A DNA stretch of 21,004 nucleotides from Bog-756 sp036511155 (lineage in GTDB: Bacteria; Actinomycetota; Acidimicrobiia; Acidimicrobiales; RAAP-2), in NCBI GenBank assembly GCA_036511155.1, contig DATCCR010000106.1, forward strand, positions 1 to 21,004. The letters run 5' to 3'. A program made the translations under genes and the position numbers. A model generated the notes under the pieces. That model saw nothing but the letters and a program-made list of their open reading frames with translations, was not told where the DNA came from and did not search any database. Shown in pieces: positions 1-7,518 of this stretch. The stretch's first letter is position 1. Every line of letters begins with the position of its first letter.

Positions 1-599
1 GGCCGCACCGGCGAGCGGCGCGGGTCTCCCGTGCCACCAAGGAGACCTCGATCGAGGTCGAGGTCGACCTCGACGGCACCGGCGCCGCCGACATCGCCAC
101 GGGCCTGCCCTTCTTCGACCACATGCTGAGCCAGCTCGGCAAGCACAGCGGGATCGACGTCCGGGTGGCCGCCGTAGGCGACCTCGACGTCGACGCCCAC
201 CACACGGTGGAGGATGTCGGGATCGCCCTGGGCGAGGTGCTGGGTGAGGCCCTCGGCGACAAGGCCGGCGTGTGTCGCTTCGCCTCGATCTCCCTACCCC
301 TGGACGAGGCCCTGGTCGACGTGGCCCTCGACCTGTCGGGCCGCCCGTTCCTGGCCTACACGATCGAGTTCCCTCCGGACACGGCGGGCCTCGGTTCGCC
401 CCCGTTCGACCCGCAGCTGGCCGAGGAGTTCTGGCGCGCCTTCGCCACGGCCGCCGCCCTCACCCTGCACATCCGCGTGGTGACGGGCAAGAACACCCAC
501 CACATCCTCGAGGCCTCGTTCAAGGCGGTGGCCCGGTCGCTCAAGGACGCGGTACGCATCGAAGGCGGGGGCATCCCGTCCACCAAGGGCACGCTGTGA
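1..599 (+). CDS. hisB: Imidazoleglycerol-phosphate dehydratase, 5' partial
   Basis: HisB dehydrates imidazole-glycerol phosphate to imidazole-acetol phosphate in cytosolic histidine synthesis. The reading frame is already open at base 3 and reads RAARVSRATKETSIEVEVDL, the usual HisB N-terminus, then GLPFFDHML. The first in-frame ATG (123) lies inside the FFDHML motif and cannot be the real start, so the start codon is just upstream of the window. The family's metal-binding signatures are visible: DAHHTVEDVGIALG near bases 190-230 and GKNTHHILEASFKAVARS near 485-540. The protein ends with the typical IPSTKGTL. Only a few N-terminal residues should be missing. It is the first visible gene of the his cluster, with hisH starting 16 nt after its stop. 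Confidence 0.96.
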   Translation, partial: PHRRAARVSRATKETSIEVEVDLDGTGAADIATGLPFFDHMLSQLGKHSGIDVRVAAVGDLDVDAHHTVEDVGIALGEVLGEALGDKAGVCRFASISLPLDEALVDVALDLSGRPFLAYTIEFPPDTAGLGSPPFDPQLAEEFWRAFATAAALTLHIRVVTGKNTHHILEASFKAVARSLKDAVRIEGGGIPSTKGTL

Positions 600-615
600 C
601 GCGGCCCGCCCTCCC

Positions 616-1221
616 GTGATCGCCGTCCTCGACTACGGCATCGGGAACCTGCGGTCGGCCGAGAAGGCCCTCCAGCGGGTCGGCGCCGACGCCCGCCTGA
701 TCGACGACCCCGACGCCGCCACCGACGCCGCCGGCATCGTGCTCCCCGGGGTCGGCGCGTTCGGGCGCTGCGCCGAGGCGCTGTCGGCTACCGGTCTGGA
801 TCGGGTGGCCACCGACGCGGTGGCCCGGGGCGTCCCCTTTCTCGGGATCTGCGTCGGCTTCCAGCTCCTCTACGAAGGCTCCGAGGAGGATCCCGCGGCC
901 CGCGGCCTCGGCATCCTGCCCGGCACCGTCCGGCGCCTGCCCGACGGGGTCAAGCACCCACAGATGCAGTGGAACATCCTGGAGATCGGCCGCTCCGACC
1001 TGCTGGCCGGTGTCCCCGACCCGGCGTGGGTCTACTTCGTCCACTCCTTCGCTCCCGAGCGCACCGACGACACCACCTCGACGTGCGACTACGGCGGGCC
1101 GGTGGTGGCCACGGCGGAGCGGGGCCGGGTGTGGGGCACGCAGTTCCACCCCGAGAAGTCCGGGTCCGTCGGGCTGGGCATCCTGGCCAACTTCGTCGCC
1201 GCCGTCGACGGGGCGGCGTGA
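616..1221 (+). CDS. hisH: Imidazole glycerol phosphate synthase, glutamine amidotransferase subunit
   Basis: HisH hydrolyses glutamine and channels ammonia to HisF in the IGP synthase heterodimer. The 201-aa product has the class I amidotransferase layout: N-terminal VLDYGIGNLRS, oxyanion segment LPGVGAFG, nucleophile elbow GICVGFQ with Cys79, and GTQFHPEKSG with His178 and Glu180 completing the triad. The elbow is slightly unusual, since GICLGMQ is the common form. The start is GTG at 616, which gives the expected N-terminus at once. Its TGA overlaps the hisA ATG by one base (TGATG at 1219-1223), so translation of the two is probably coupled. The length is normal for the family. Confidence 0.96.
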   Translation: MIAVLDYGIGNLRSAEKALQRVGADARLIDDPDAATDAAGIVLPGVGAFGRCAEALSATGLDRVATDAVARGVPFLGICVGFQLLYEGSEEDPAARGLGILPGTVRRLPDGVKHPQMQWNILEIGRSDLLAGVPDPAWVYFVHSFAPERTDDTTSTCDYGGPVVATAERGRVWGTQFHPEKSGSVGLGILANFVAAVDGAA

Positions 1222-1988
1222 TGGACCTCTACCCGGCCATCGACATCCGTGACGGTGGGGCGGTCCGCCTCACCCAGGGCGACTTCGACCGCCAGAGCGA
1301 CTACGGCGACCCGGTGTCCCTGGCCCTCCGCTTCGCGGCCGGCGGTGCGCCGTGGCTCCACGTGGTCGACCTCGACGCGGCCCGGTCGGGCCGCCCGGTC
1401 AACCGGGCCACCGTGCTGGCCATCGCCGCCGCCGTCGACGTGCCCGTCGAGACCGGTGGCGGTGTGCGGGGCGATGCCGACGTCGCCCAGCTCCTGGAAG
1501 GCGGCGTGGCCCGGGTGATCCTCGGCACCGCCGCCGTTCTCGACGACACGGGCCTGGTGCGTCGAGCCGCCGCCGCCTATCCGGGCAGGGTGGCGCTCGG
1601 TCTCGACTACCGGTGGACTTCCGACGGGCGGACCGAGGTGGCCGTTCGGGGCTGGGAAGAAGGGTCGGGCCGCACCGTCGGCGAGCTGCTCGACGAGGTG
1701 GCCGGGGCCGGCCTGGCCGCGGTGATCGTCACCTCCATCGCGCGCGACGGCATGCTGACCGGTCCCGACCTCGAAGGACTGTCCGCCGCTCTGGGCTCCA
1801 CCGAGGTCCCCGTGATCGCCTCGGGGGGCGTGGGGTCGGTGGCGGACATCGAGGAGCTGGCCGCCCTCGAGGTGGTCATCGCCGGGACGGCCCCCCGGCG
1901 GTTGCTCGGGGCCATCACCGGCAAGGCGCTGGTCGACGGGCGGATGACGGTGGAGGAGGGGGTGGCGGCGTGCGCACGGTCCGTGTGA
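1221..1988 (+). CDS. hisA: ProFAR isomerase (HisA; PriA-type fold)
   Basis: This 255-aa (beta/alpha)8 protein performs the Amadori rearrangement of ProFAR to PRFAR. It starts YPAIDIRDGGAVRLTQGDF with the catalytic Asp8; GLDYR (Asp129), RGWEE (Arg143, Trp145), RDGML and VIASGGVGS follow. In many actinobacteria this enzyme is the bifunctional PriA, which also replaces TrpF. Here a separate trpF lies at 10593, and the beta3 loop reads ETGGGVR, HisA-like, where M. tuberculosis PriA has ELSGGIR. The beta6 motif is TSIARDG, with Ser172 where PriA and many HisA have Asp (TDI). I therefore infer a monofunctional HisA. The ATG overlaps the hisH stop by one base. Confidence 0.94.
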   Translation: MDLYPAIDIRDGGAVRLTQGDFDRQSDYGDPVSLALRFAAGGAPWLHVVDLDAARSGRPVNRATVLAIAAAVDVPVETGGGVRGDADVAQLLEGGVARVILGTAAVLDDTGLVRRAAAAYPGRVALGLDYRWTSDGRTEVAVRGWEEGSGRTVGELLDEVAGAGLAAVIVTSIARDGMLTGPDLEGLSAALGSTEVPVIASGGVGSVADIEELAALEVVIAGTAPRRLLGAITGKALVDGRMTVEEGVAACARSV

Positions 1989-2752
1989 TCCCCTGTCTCG
2001 ACGTCGACGACGGCCGCGTGGTCAAGGGCGTCCGTTTCACCGACCTGTTCGACGCCGGCGACCCGGTGGAGTTGGCCGCCCGCTACGACGCCCAGGGCGC
2101 CGACGAGCTGGTCTTCCTCGACATCACCGCATCCTCGGACAATCGGGGGACCATGGTCGACGTGGTGGCCCGGACGGCCGAGCAGGTCTTCATCCCGTTC
2201 ACGGTGGGCGGCGGGGTGCGGGCCGTGGACGACGCCCGGCGCCTGCTGCGGGCCGGGGCCGACAAAGTGGGGGTCAACTCGGCCGCCGTGGCCCGGCCCG
2301 AGCTCATCGGCGAGCTGGCCGACGAGTTCGGCGCCCAGTGCGTGGTGGTGGCCATCGACGCCCGCCGCCGCACCGACACCGACGCCCTGGCCTGGGAGGT
2401 CTTCACCCACGGAGGCCGGACCGGCACCGGCATCGACGCCCTCGCCTGGGCCGAACGGTGCAGTGGGCTCGGGGCCGGCGAGCTGCTGGTCACCTCGATG
2501 GACCGGGACGGCACCCGGGACGGGTTCGACCTGGAGCTGACCCGGCGCATCGCCCAGGCCTGCCCGGTGCCGTTGGTGGCCTCCGGCGGGGTGGGGGAGC
2601 TGGACCATCTCGTCGAGGGGGCGGTCGAGGGCGCGGCCGACGCCGTGCTGGCCGCGTCCATCTTCCACCTCGGCGAGTTCACCGTGGCCGAGGCCAAGGC
2701 CCACCTGGCCGCCGCCGGTGTGCCCGTGCGCCCGGCCGGACACCCCTCCTGA
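1970..2752 (+). CDS. hisF: Imidazole glycerol phosphate synthase, cyclase subunit
   Basis: HisF uses ammonia from HisH to convert PRFAR into imidazole-glycerol phosphate and AICAR. The 260-aa barrel opens with VRVIPCLDVDDGRVVKGVRF and carries the two catalytic aspartates at Asp11 and Asp130 (VVAIDARR). FTVGGGVR, NSAAV, LLVTSMDRDGT and VASGGVG follow the family order. The start is GTG 1970, inside the end of hisA (19-base overlap), preceded by a strong purine-rich site (GGAGGAGG near 1952-1960). The reading frame stays open far upstream through hisA, but that part is a shadow and the RBS plus family alignment fix the start. The Pro/Gly-rich tail (PVRPAGHPS) is of no known role. Confidence 0.96.
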   Translation: MRTVRVIPCLDVDDGRVVKGVRFTDLFDAGDPVELAARYDAQGADELVFLDITASSDNRGTMVDVVARTAEQVFIPFTVGGGVRAVDDARRLLRAGADKVGVNSAAVARPELIGELADEFGAQCVVVAIDARRRTDTDALAWEVFTHGGRTGTGIDALAWAERCSGLGAGELLVTSMDRDGTRDGFDLELTRRIAQACPVPLVASGGVGELDHLVEGAVEGAADAVLAASIFHLGEFTVAEAKAHLAAAGVPVRPAGHPS

Positions 2753-2793
2753 CCAGGGGGGCTTCGCTCGTCCGGGCCCCGGCAGGGCTGCGG

Positions 2794-2799
2794 TAGCCT
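2794..2799 (+). promoter_or_regulatory. Candidate -10 box for a leaderless mRNA of the GroES-like gene
   Basis: TAGCCT fits the actinobacterial TANNNT -10 consensus and lies 6 nt before the GTG at 2806, so transcription should begin at or next to the start codon. No Shine-Dalgarno is seen before this GTG, which agrees with a leaderless transcript. I see no clear -35. If real, it gives the GroES-like gene, hisI and trpE an internal promoter separate from hisB. Confidence 0.5.
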
Positions 2800-2805
2800 G
2801 CGGTT

Positions 2806-3168
2806 GTGGCGACCACTACCTCGGAGGCCCCGGCGACCGGGGCACACGGCGACGATGCCCCGTTGGCCATCAACGTGCTGGCTGACCGGGTCCTGGTCCA
2901 GGTGGGGCAGTCCGACGGTGAGCGGCGCTCCCGGGCCGGGATCCTGATCCCGGCCACGGCCCAGGTGTCCCGCCGCCTCAGCTGGGCGAAGACGGTCGCC
3001 GTCGGGCCGCACGTGCGCTCGGTCAAGGTCGGCGACAACGTCCTGTTCAACCCCGAGGACCGCTTCGAGGTCGAGGTGCAGGGCGAGGAGTACGTCATCC
3101 TGCGCGAGCGGGACGTCCACGCCGTGGCCGCCACCCGGTTCGACGGCGGCACCGGCCTCTATCTCTGA
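2806..3168 (+). CDS. GroES (Cpn10)-like protein with shortened roof region
   Basis: The 120-aa product aligns by eye with Cpn10 co-chaperonins. After a polar 20-residue N-terminal extension come INVLADRVLVQV (residues 22-33), a mobile-loop region ending in hydrophobic GILIP (45-49), TVAVGPH (63-69), VKVGDNVLF (73-81) and GEEYVILRERDVHAV (93-107). The mobile-loop tripeptide that contacts GroEL is kept. Between VGPH and VKVGD only three residues remain, whereas standard GroES has about a dozen forming the roof beta-hairpin, so the roof appears deleted. A 13-residue tail follows the core. No groEL is adjacent. Its place between hisF and hisI, co-directional, may mean a paralogue with a dedicated client, but that is inference. 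Start GTG 2806, no SD. Confidence 0.8.
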   Translation: MATTTSEAPATGAHGDDAPLAINVLADRVLVQVGQSDGERRSRAGILIPATAQVSRRLSWAKTVAVGPHVRSVKVGDNVLFNPEDRFEVEVQGEEYVILRERDVHAVAATRFDGGTGLYL

Positions 3169-3213
3169 GTTGGCTCCGGACGCCGACGCGACCCACCCGA
3201 TACCTACGACCGA

Positions 3214-3238
3214 CGAACGACCCGTGACCGAACGACCC
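3214..3238 (+). repeat. Short direct repeat before hisI
   Basis: CGAACGACCC occurs at 3214-3223 and again at 3229-3238, five bases apart, in the 88-nt gap before hisI. It could be an operator half-site pair or chance. The frame here is open and would encode an N-terminal extension of HisI from TTG 3170 or GTG 3224. Confidence 0.3.
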
Positions 3239-3256
3239 TTTCCACTGGGAGCCACT

Positions 3257-3664
3257 GTGACCACCTCCACCCCGCCGTCCACCTTCGTCGCCACCCCCGT
3301 CCCCTACACGGCCGACGAGTTCGCCACCATCACCTACAACGACGACGGCCTGGTCGGTGCCATCGTCCAGGACGGCACCGACGGGGCCGTGCTGATGTTC
3401 GCCTGGATGAACGCCGAGTCGGTGGCCAAGACCCTCGAGACCGGGCGGACCTGGTTCTGGAGCCGGAGCCGCCAGGAGTACTGGTGCAAGGGGGAGACCT
3501 CGGGCGACCGACAGTACGTGCGCAGCGTGCGCTACGACTGCGACGGCGACTGCCTGCTGGTGACCGTCGATCAGGAGGGCGCCGGCGCCTGCCACACGGG
3601 CAGCCGGACCTGCTTCTACCGCGCCTTCGGCGACGGCCTGGCCGGGGAGCCGGCCGGCTCGTGA
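3257..3664 (+). CDS. hisI: Phosphoribosyl-AMP cyclohydrolase
   Basis: HisI opens the purine ring of PR-AMP to give ProFAR. The 135-aa form contains the PRA-CH core: VLMFAWMNAES, KTLETGRTWFWSRSRQ, KGETSG, then the metal site YDCDGDCLL (Asp94, Cys95, Asp96, Asp98) and GACHTGSRTCFY (Cys112, Cys119), which supply the zinc cysteines and the Mg-binding aspartates. No PRA-PH (HisE) domain is attached. I chose GTG 3257 because GGGAG lies 5 nt upstream; in-frame TTG 3170 and GTG 3224 would add a low-complexity extension and have no RBS. The N-terminal 20 residues are still longer than usual. Its TGA overlaps the trpE GTG (GTGA, 3661-3664), coupling histidine and tryptophan genes. Confidence 0.93.
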   Translation: MTTSTPPSTFVATPVPYTADEFATITYNDDGLVGAIVQDGTDGAVLMFAWMNAESVAKTLETGRTWFWSRSRQEYWCKGETSGDRQYVRSVRYDCDGDCLLVTVDQEGAGACHTGSRTCFYRAFGDGLAGEPAGS

Positions 3665-5235
3665 ACGGCCCTGTCGGCCCGGGGTCCGAGGGCTTCCGCC
3701 GGCTGGCCCGCGCCCACCGGATCGTCCCCGTCTGGCGCGAGCTGGTGGCCGACACCGTCACCCCGGTGGCCGCCTTCCTGCAGATCGTCGGTACCGGCGG
3801 CACCAGCGGCTTCCTGCTCGAGTCCGTCGAGGGCGGCGAACGGTGGGGTCGCTACTCCTTCATCGGGCGCAACCCGCTGGCCACCCTCGTCGCCCAGGGC
3901 CACGAGGTCACCACCCGGGGCGCCCTCGACCTCGACGAGCTGACCGGCGGAGGGGTCACCGGCCACCACGGGGTGCTGGCCGCCCTCGAGGCCATCCTGG
4001 ACGCCGTCGACTCGCCCGACCTCCCCGACCTGCCGCCGCTCCATGCCGGCCTGGTCGGCTACCTCGGCTACGACGTGGTGCGCGAGGTCGAGCACCTCCC
4101 CGACGTGCCGCCCGACGACCTCGGTCAGCCCGACGCCATCCTGGCCGTCATCGGCCAACTGGCCGCCTTCGACCACTGGCGTCAGCGGGTCGTCCTGATC
4201 GACAACGTGGTGGTCGACCCGGCGTGGGGCGACGACGAGCTCGACGCCGCCCACGCCGCCGCCCAGGCCCGGCTCGACGAGCTGGCTGCCGACTGCGTGC
4301 GGCCGACCGCCGAGGCCCCCCGGCTGCTCCCGCCGCGCCAGGACCCGCCCGGGGACGTCACCCGGACCATGACCGACGGGCTGTACATGGACGCCGTGCG
4401 GGCGGCCAAGGAGCACGTGCTGGCTGGCGACATCTTCCAGGTGGTGCTGTCCCAGCGCTTCGACCTCGCCGAGCTCGGTGCCGACCCGTTCGACGTCTAC
4501 CGGGTGCTGCGTCTGGTGAACCCGAGCCCCTACCTCTACTTCCTGCGCTTTCCGGAGGTCACCGTGGTGGGCGCTTCGCCCGAGCCCATGGTCCGGCTTC
4601 GGGAGGGGACCGTCATCTCCCGGCCCATCGCCGGGTCGCGGCCCCGCGGCGCCACGCCCGAGGAGGACCTCCGGCTGGAGGGCGAACTGGTGGAGGACCC
4701 GAAGGAGGTGGCCGAGCACGTCATGCTCATCGACCTGGCCCGCAACGACGTCGGACGGGTGGTCAGCTTCGGCACCGAAGTGGTCGACGAGGTCATGGTC
4801 GTGGAGCGCTACAGCCACATCATGCACCTGACGTCCCAGGTGTCGGGCAGTCTGGCCCCGGGCAAGGGCCCGATCGACGTGCTGCGGGCCACACTGCCCG
4901 CCGGCACCCTGTCGGGGGCGCCCAAGGTGCGGGCCATGGAGATCATCGACGACTTCGAGCCCACCAAGCGCGGCGTCTACGGCGGGGTGGTCGGCTACCT
5001 CGACTTCAGTGGCAACCTCGACACCGCCATCGCCATCCGCACCATGACCGTCACCCCGGACGGACGGGCCTCCGTCCAGGCCGGGGCCGGCATCGTGGCC
5101 GACTCCGATCCGGCGTCCGAAAATGCCGAGTGCGCCCACAAGGCCGCCGCCATGCTGTCGGCGGTGGCCATGGCACGCGCAGCCCAGGCCCGGTCCGCCG
5201 GACCCGGGGCGGCCGACACCCGGAGCGGGTCGTGA
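3661..5235 (+). CDS. trpE: Anthranilate synthase component I
   Basis: TrpE converts chorismate to anthranilate using ammonia from a TrpG subunit, which is not encoded in this window. The 524-aa protein has the N-terminal feedback region with LLES (52-55) in SGFLLESVEGGERWGRYSF, the motif linked to tryptophan inhibition. The chorismate-binding half follows: GDIFQVVLSQRF, PIAGSRPRG, LIDLARNDVGRV, RYSHIMHL, GTLSGAPKVRAMEII (around residue 415), RGVYGGVVGYL and QAGAGIVADSDP. These fit TrpE better than PabB because LLES is intact. The GTG start at 3661 overlaps the hisI stop by four bases and the stop overlaps the next GTG in the same way. No tryptophan-rich leader peptide is seen upstream, so control by attenuation is not supported. 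Confidence 0.95.
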   Translation: MNGPVGPGSEGFRRLARAHRIVPVWRELVADTVTPVAAFLQIVGTGGTSGFLLESVEGGERWGRYSFIGRNPLATLVAQGHEVTTRGALDLDELTGGGVTGHHGVLAALEAILDAVDSPDLPDLPPLHAGLVGYLGYDVVREVEHLPDVPPDDLGQPDAILAVIGQLAAFDHWRQRVVLIDNVVVDPAWGDDELDAAHAAAQARLDELAADCVRPTAEAPRLLPPRQDPPGDVTRTMTDGLYMDAVRAAKEHVLAGDIFQVVLSQRFDLAELGADPFDVYRVLRLVNPSPYLYFLRFPEVTVVGASPEPMVRLREGTVISRPIAGSRPRGATPEEDLRLEGELVEDPKEVAEHVMLIDLARNDVGRVVSFGTEVVDEVMVVERYSHIMHLTSQVSGSLAPGKGPIDVLRATLPAGTLSGAPKVRAMEIIDDFEPTKRGVYGGVVGYLDFSGNLDTAIAIRTMTVTPDGRASVQAGAGIVADSDPASENAECAHKAAAMLSAVAMARAAQARSAGPGAADTRSGS

Positions 5236-6131
5236 CCGACGGGGCCGTGGCCCGGGTGGTGGCCCGTGACGTGCTGTCGGTCACCGGGCCCGACGCCCGC
5301 TCCTACCTCCAGGGCCAGTGCAGCCAGGACCTCGACGGTCTGGCCGAAGGCTCCACCACCGAGGCGCTGCTCCTGAGCCCGCAAGGCAAGGTCGACGCCT
5401 ACCTCCGGATCACCCGGACCGGCGAGGAGTCGTTCGTGCTGGACACCGACCCCGGCTGTGGCGACGCCGCCACGAGCCGCCTCGAGCGGTTCCGGCTGCG
5501 CACCAAGGTCGCCATCGAGACGCTCGACTGGTCGTGCCTGTCGGTGCGTGGCCCGGCCGCCGCCGCCCTCGACGTGCCGGAGGGTCCGATCCTGGCCCTG
5601 GCCGTCGACTGGCCGGGGTGGCAGGGCGTCGACCTGCTCGGTCCCCGGCCGGTCGACGACACCGAGCTGACCGGTTGGTGGCCCGACGGTGCCGTCCCGT
5701 GCGACGAGGAGGCGTGGGAGGCAGCCCGGATCGAGGCCGGCGTGCCCGTCGGGGGACGGGAGGTGACCGAGTCGACCATTGCTGCCGAAGCGGGCCTGGT
5801 GGAGCGGACGGTGTCCTTCACCAAGGGGTGCTTCACCGGCCAGGAACTGGTGGCACGGCTGGACGCCCGGGGCTCCAAGGTGGCCCGTCGGCTGTCCGGG
5901 CTGGTGGTGGCCGACGGCGCCCGGCCACCGGTCGGGTCCGCGGTGTGGACGACAGACGGCGACCACGAGGTGGGGACCCTGACCTCGGTGGCCTGGTCCG
6001 AGCGCCGTGGGGCCAGCGTGGCACTCGCCACCCTGCACCGGCGGGTCGAGCCGCCCGAGACGGTCGTGGTCCGGTGGGACGGCGGCGAGGCGACGGCCGA
6101 GGCCTGTCTCCCGCCCCTCCCGCCCGCCTGA
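5232..6131 (+). CDS. ygfZ: YgfZ/GcvT-type folate-binding protein
   Basis: This 299-aa protein belongs to the YgfZ (IBA57) group, GcvT-like folate-binding proteins that help assemble or repair certain Fe-S enzymes. The family signature KGCFTGQE is present at 198-205 with the conserved Cys200, followed by LVARLDARG. The N-terminal part has SYLQGQCSQDLDGL and LLLSPQGKVDAYLRI, typical of the GcvT N-domain. It starts at GTG 5232, overlapping the trpE stop by four bases (GTGA), so it is likely translated from the same message. Why it is coupled to trpE is unknown, as neither TrpE nor the HisI metal site uses an Fe-S cluster. The family assignment is firm; its client is not visible here. Confidence 0.9.
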   Translation: MTDGAVARVVARDVLSVTGPDARSYLQGQCSQDLDGLAEGSTTEALLLSPQGKVDAYLRITRTGEESFVLDTDPGCGDAATSRLERFRLRTKVAIETLDWSCLSVRGPAAAALDVPEGPILALAVDWPGWQGVDLLGPRPVDDTELTGWWPDGAVPCDEEAWEAARIEAGVPVGGREVTESTIAAEAGLVERTVSFTKGCFTGQELVARLDARGSKVARRLSGLVVADGARPPVGSAVWTTDGDHEVGTLTSVAWSERRGASVALATLHRRVEPPETVVVRWDGGEATAEACLPPLPPA

Positions 6132-6158
6132 CGTTCGGACGGGGTGTCCCGGACGCGC

Positions 6159-6164
6159 TACGTT
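6159..6164 (+). promoter_or_regulatory. Candidate -10 box upstream of the phosphotransferase
   Basis: TACGTT lies in the 96-nt gap after the ygfZ-like gene, 63 nt before the ATG at 6228, with a purine-rich RBS (GGGGAGA, 6217-6223) close to the start. This fits a leadered transcript. No good -35 is seen, so confidence is low. Confidence 0.3.
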
Positions 6165-6227
6165 GCCCCGCAGGCTGGCTGCACCTGGTGAGGATCCGGG
6201 GGACGCCGTCCGGATTGGGGAGACGAC

Positions 6228-7400
6228 ATGACGACCGAAACACCGACGAGTGGCCGACCGGACGGCACCGTGGAGATGGGCGCCGAGCGCATCACCACCT
6301 CGACCCGCGACCCGGGGGAGATGCGTGACCAGTTCGAACGGTGGCTCCAGGCCACCCTACCCGAGGGCAGCAACGCACGGGTGGTCGAACTGACCAGCCC
6401 CGAGAGCAATGGGATGTCGTCGGAGACGCTGCTGGTCGACGCCGCCTGGACCGAGGACGGTGCCGAGGTGACCCGCCGCCTGGTGGCCCGGGTGGAGCCC
6501 CCGGCGACCGACTACCCCGTCTTCACCACCTACGACCTCGACATGCAGTTCCGGGTGATGCGCCTGGTGTCCGCCCACACCGAGGTGCCCATCCCCGAGA
6601 CCCACTGGTACGAGCCGGACCCGTCGGTGCTGGGCGGCGCCTTCTTCGTCATGGACCGGGTCGACGGCGTCGTCCCGCCCGACGTCCTGCCCTACACCTT
6701 CGGTGACAATTGGGTCTTCGACGGCACCGAGCGGGCCCGGACGACCATCCAGGAGTCGGCCATCCGAGCCGTGGCCGGCATCCACTCGATCACCCCCGCC
6801 GACCACGACCTCGGTTTCCTCCAGCACGACCAGCCCGGCGGCACCGCCCTCGAGCGGAGCCTCAACCACTGGAAGGCCTACCTGGAGTGGGTGGTGGGGG
6901 ACGACCGCTCCCCGCTGCTCGACGACTGCTTCGCCTGGCTGACCGACAACCTGCCCGACGACACCAGCCCCGACGCCCTGTCGTGGGGCGACGGCCGGAT
7001 CGGCAACATGATGTTCCGGGACAACGAGGTGGTCGCCGTCCTCGACTGGGAGATGGCGGCCGTGGCGCCACCCGAGGTCGACCTCGGGTGGATGTGCTAT
7101 CTCCACCTGTTCTTCCAGGACCTGGCCGTCCAGCTCGGGGCCGCAGGACTGCCCGACATGTTCCGGCCGGCCGACGTCCGGGCCGCCTACGCCCGGGCCG
7201 CCGGCCACGAGCCGGGGGACCTGAAGTGGCACATCGCCTATGCGGCCATCCGCCACGGGGTGATCATGCGTCGGGTGACCGAGCGGTCGATCCACTTCGG
7301 CGAGGCCGAGGCTCCGGCCGACATCGACGGCCTGATCATCCACCGGGACACCCTGGTCGGCATGCTCGACGGCTCCTACTGGGAGGGCATGGCCCTCTGA
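6228..7400 (+). CDS. APH/ACAD10-11-like phosphotransferase family protein
   Basis: A 390-aa member of the aminoglycoside-phosphotransferase/choline-kinase fold. The catalytic loop reads WGDGRIGNMMF (253-263; Asp255, Asn260) and the metal-binding segment VLDWEMA (271-277; Asp273). In classical APH enzymes the loop starts HGD; the Trp form is, from memory, common in mycobacterial relatives often annotated as phosphotransferase family protein. The N-lobe shows RLVARVEP (84-91) where the ATP-binding lysine region is expected, and FFVMDRVDG (139-147) as hinge. Relatives act near acyl-CoA dehydrogenases (ACAD10/11) and phosphorylate hydroxy-acyl substrates; nothing here fixes the substrate. It is not likely to be a drug-resistance enzyme. 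ATG 6228 has GGGGAGA upstream. Confidence 0.82.
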   Translation: MTTETPTSGRPDGTVEMGAERITTSTRDPGEMRDQFERWLQATLPEGSNARVVELTSPESNGMSSETLLVDAAWTEDGAEVTRRLVARVEPPATDYPVFTTYDLDMQFRVMRLVSAHTEVPIPETHWYEPDPSVLGGAFFVMDRVDGVVPPDVLPYTFGDNWVFDGTERARTTIQESAIRAVAGIHSITPADHDLGFLQHDQPGGTALERSLNHWKAYLEWVVGDDRSPLLDDCFAWLTDNLPDDTSPDALSWGDGRIGNMMFRDNEVVAVLDWEMAAVAPPEVDLGWMCYLHLFFQDLAVQLGAAGLPDMFRPADVRAAYARAAGHEPGDLKWHIAYAAIRHGVIMRRVTERSIHFGEAEAPADIDGLIIHRDTLVGMLDGSYWEGMAL

Positions 7401-7455
7401 TCCGGGCCCATCCGGGTGATCGTCTGGTCCACCCGGGTCGGTGCAGAGGGCGCAT

Positions 7456-7478
7456 ACCCTCAACCATCGGTCGAGGGT
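7456..7478. terminator. Hairpin between convergent genes, candidate bidirectional terminator
   Basis: ACCCTC (7456-7461) pairs with GAGGGT (7473-7478); after one A/C mismatch an inner ACC/GGT stem closes on the triloop ATC. It lies in the 118-nt gap between the phosphotransferase stop and the histidine kinase stop, so it could end both transcripts. There is no T-run. The following bases hold the short palindrome CTCTACTAGAG (7483-7493) and another GAGGGT (7491-7496), which could compete for ACCCTC. The gap is visibly less GC-rich than the genes. Confidence 0.45.
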
Positions 7479-7518
7479 GTATCTCTACTAGAGGGTTAGG
7501 TATTGCGTCTACCTGGGA

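Noticed and set aside
969..1220. Long frame joining upstream sequence to hisA
   Set aside because: The part before 1221 is an Arg/Gly-rich shadow of hisH; HisA homology begins at ATG 1221.
1607..2743. Long minus-strand open frame across hisA/hisF
   Set aside because: It is antisense to two well-supported genes and has His/Gly/Val-rich content typical of high-GC shadow frames.
3616..5139. 507-codon minus-strand frame across trpE
   Set aside because: Composition is a mirror of trpE codon use, with no domain or RBS.
6228..7400. Aminoglycoside resistance gene
   Set aside because: The catalytic loop is WGDGRIGN and the context is housekeeping; the protein fits the broad ACAD10/11-like phosphotransferase group.
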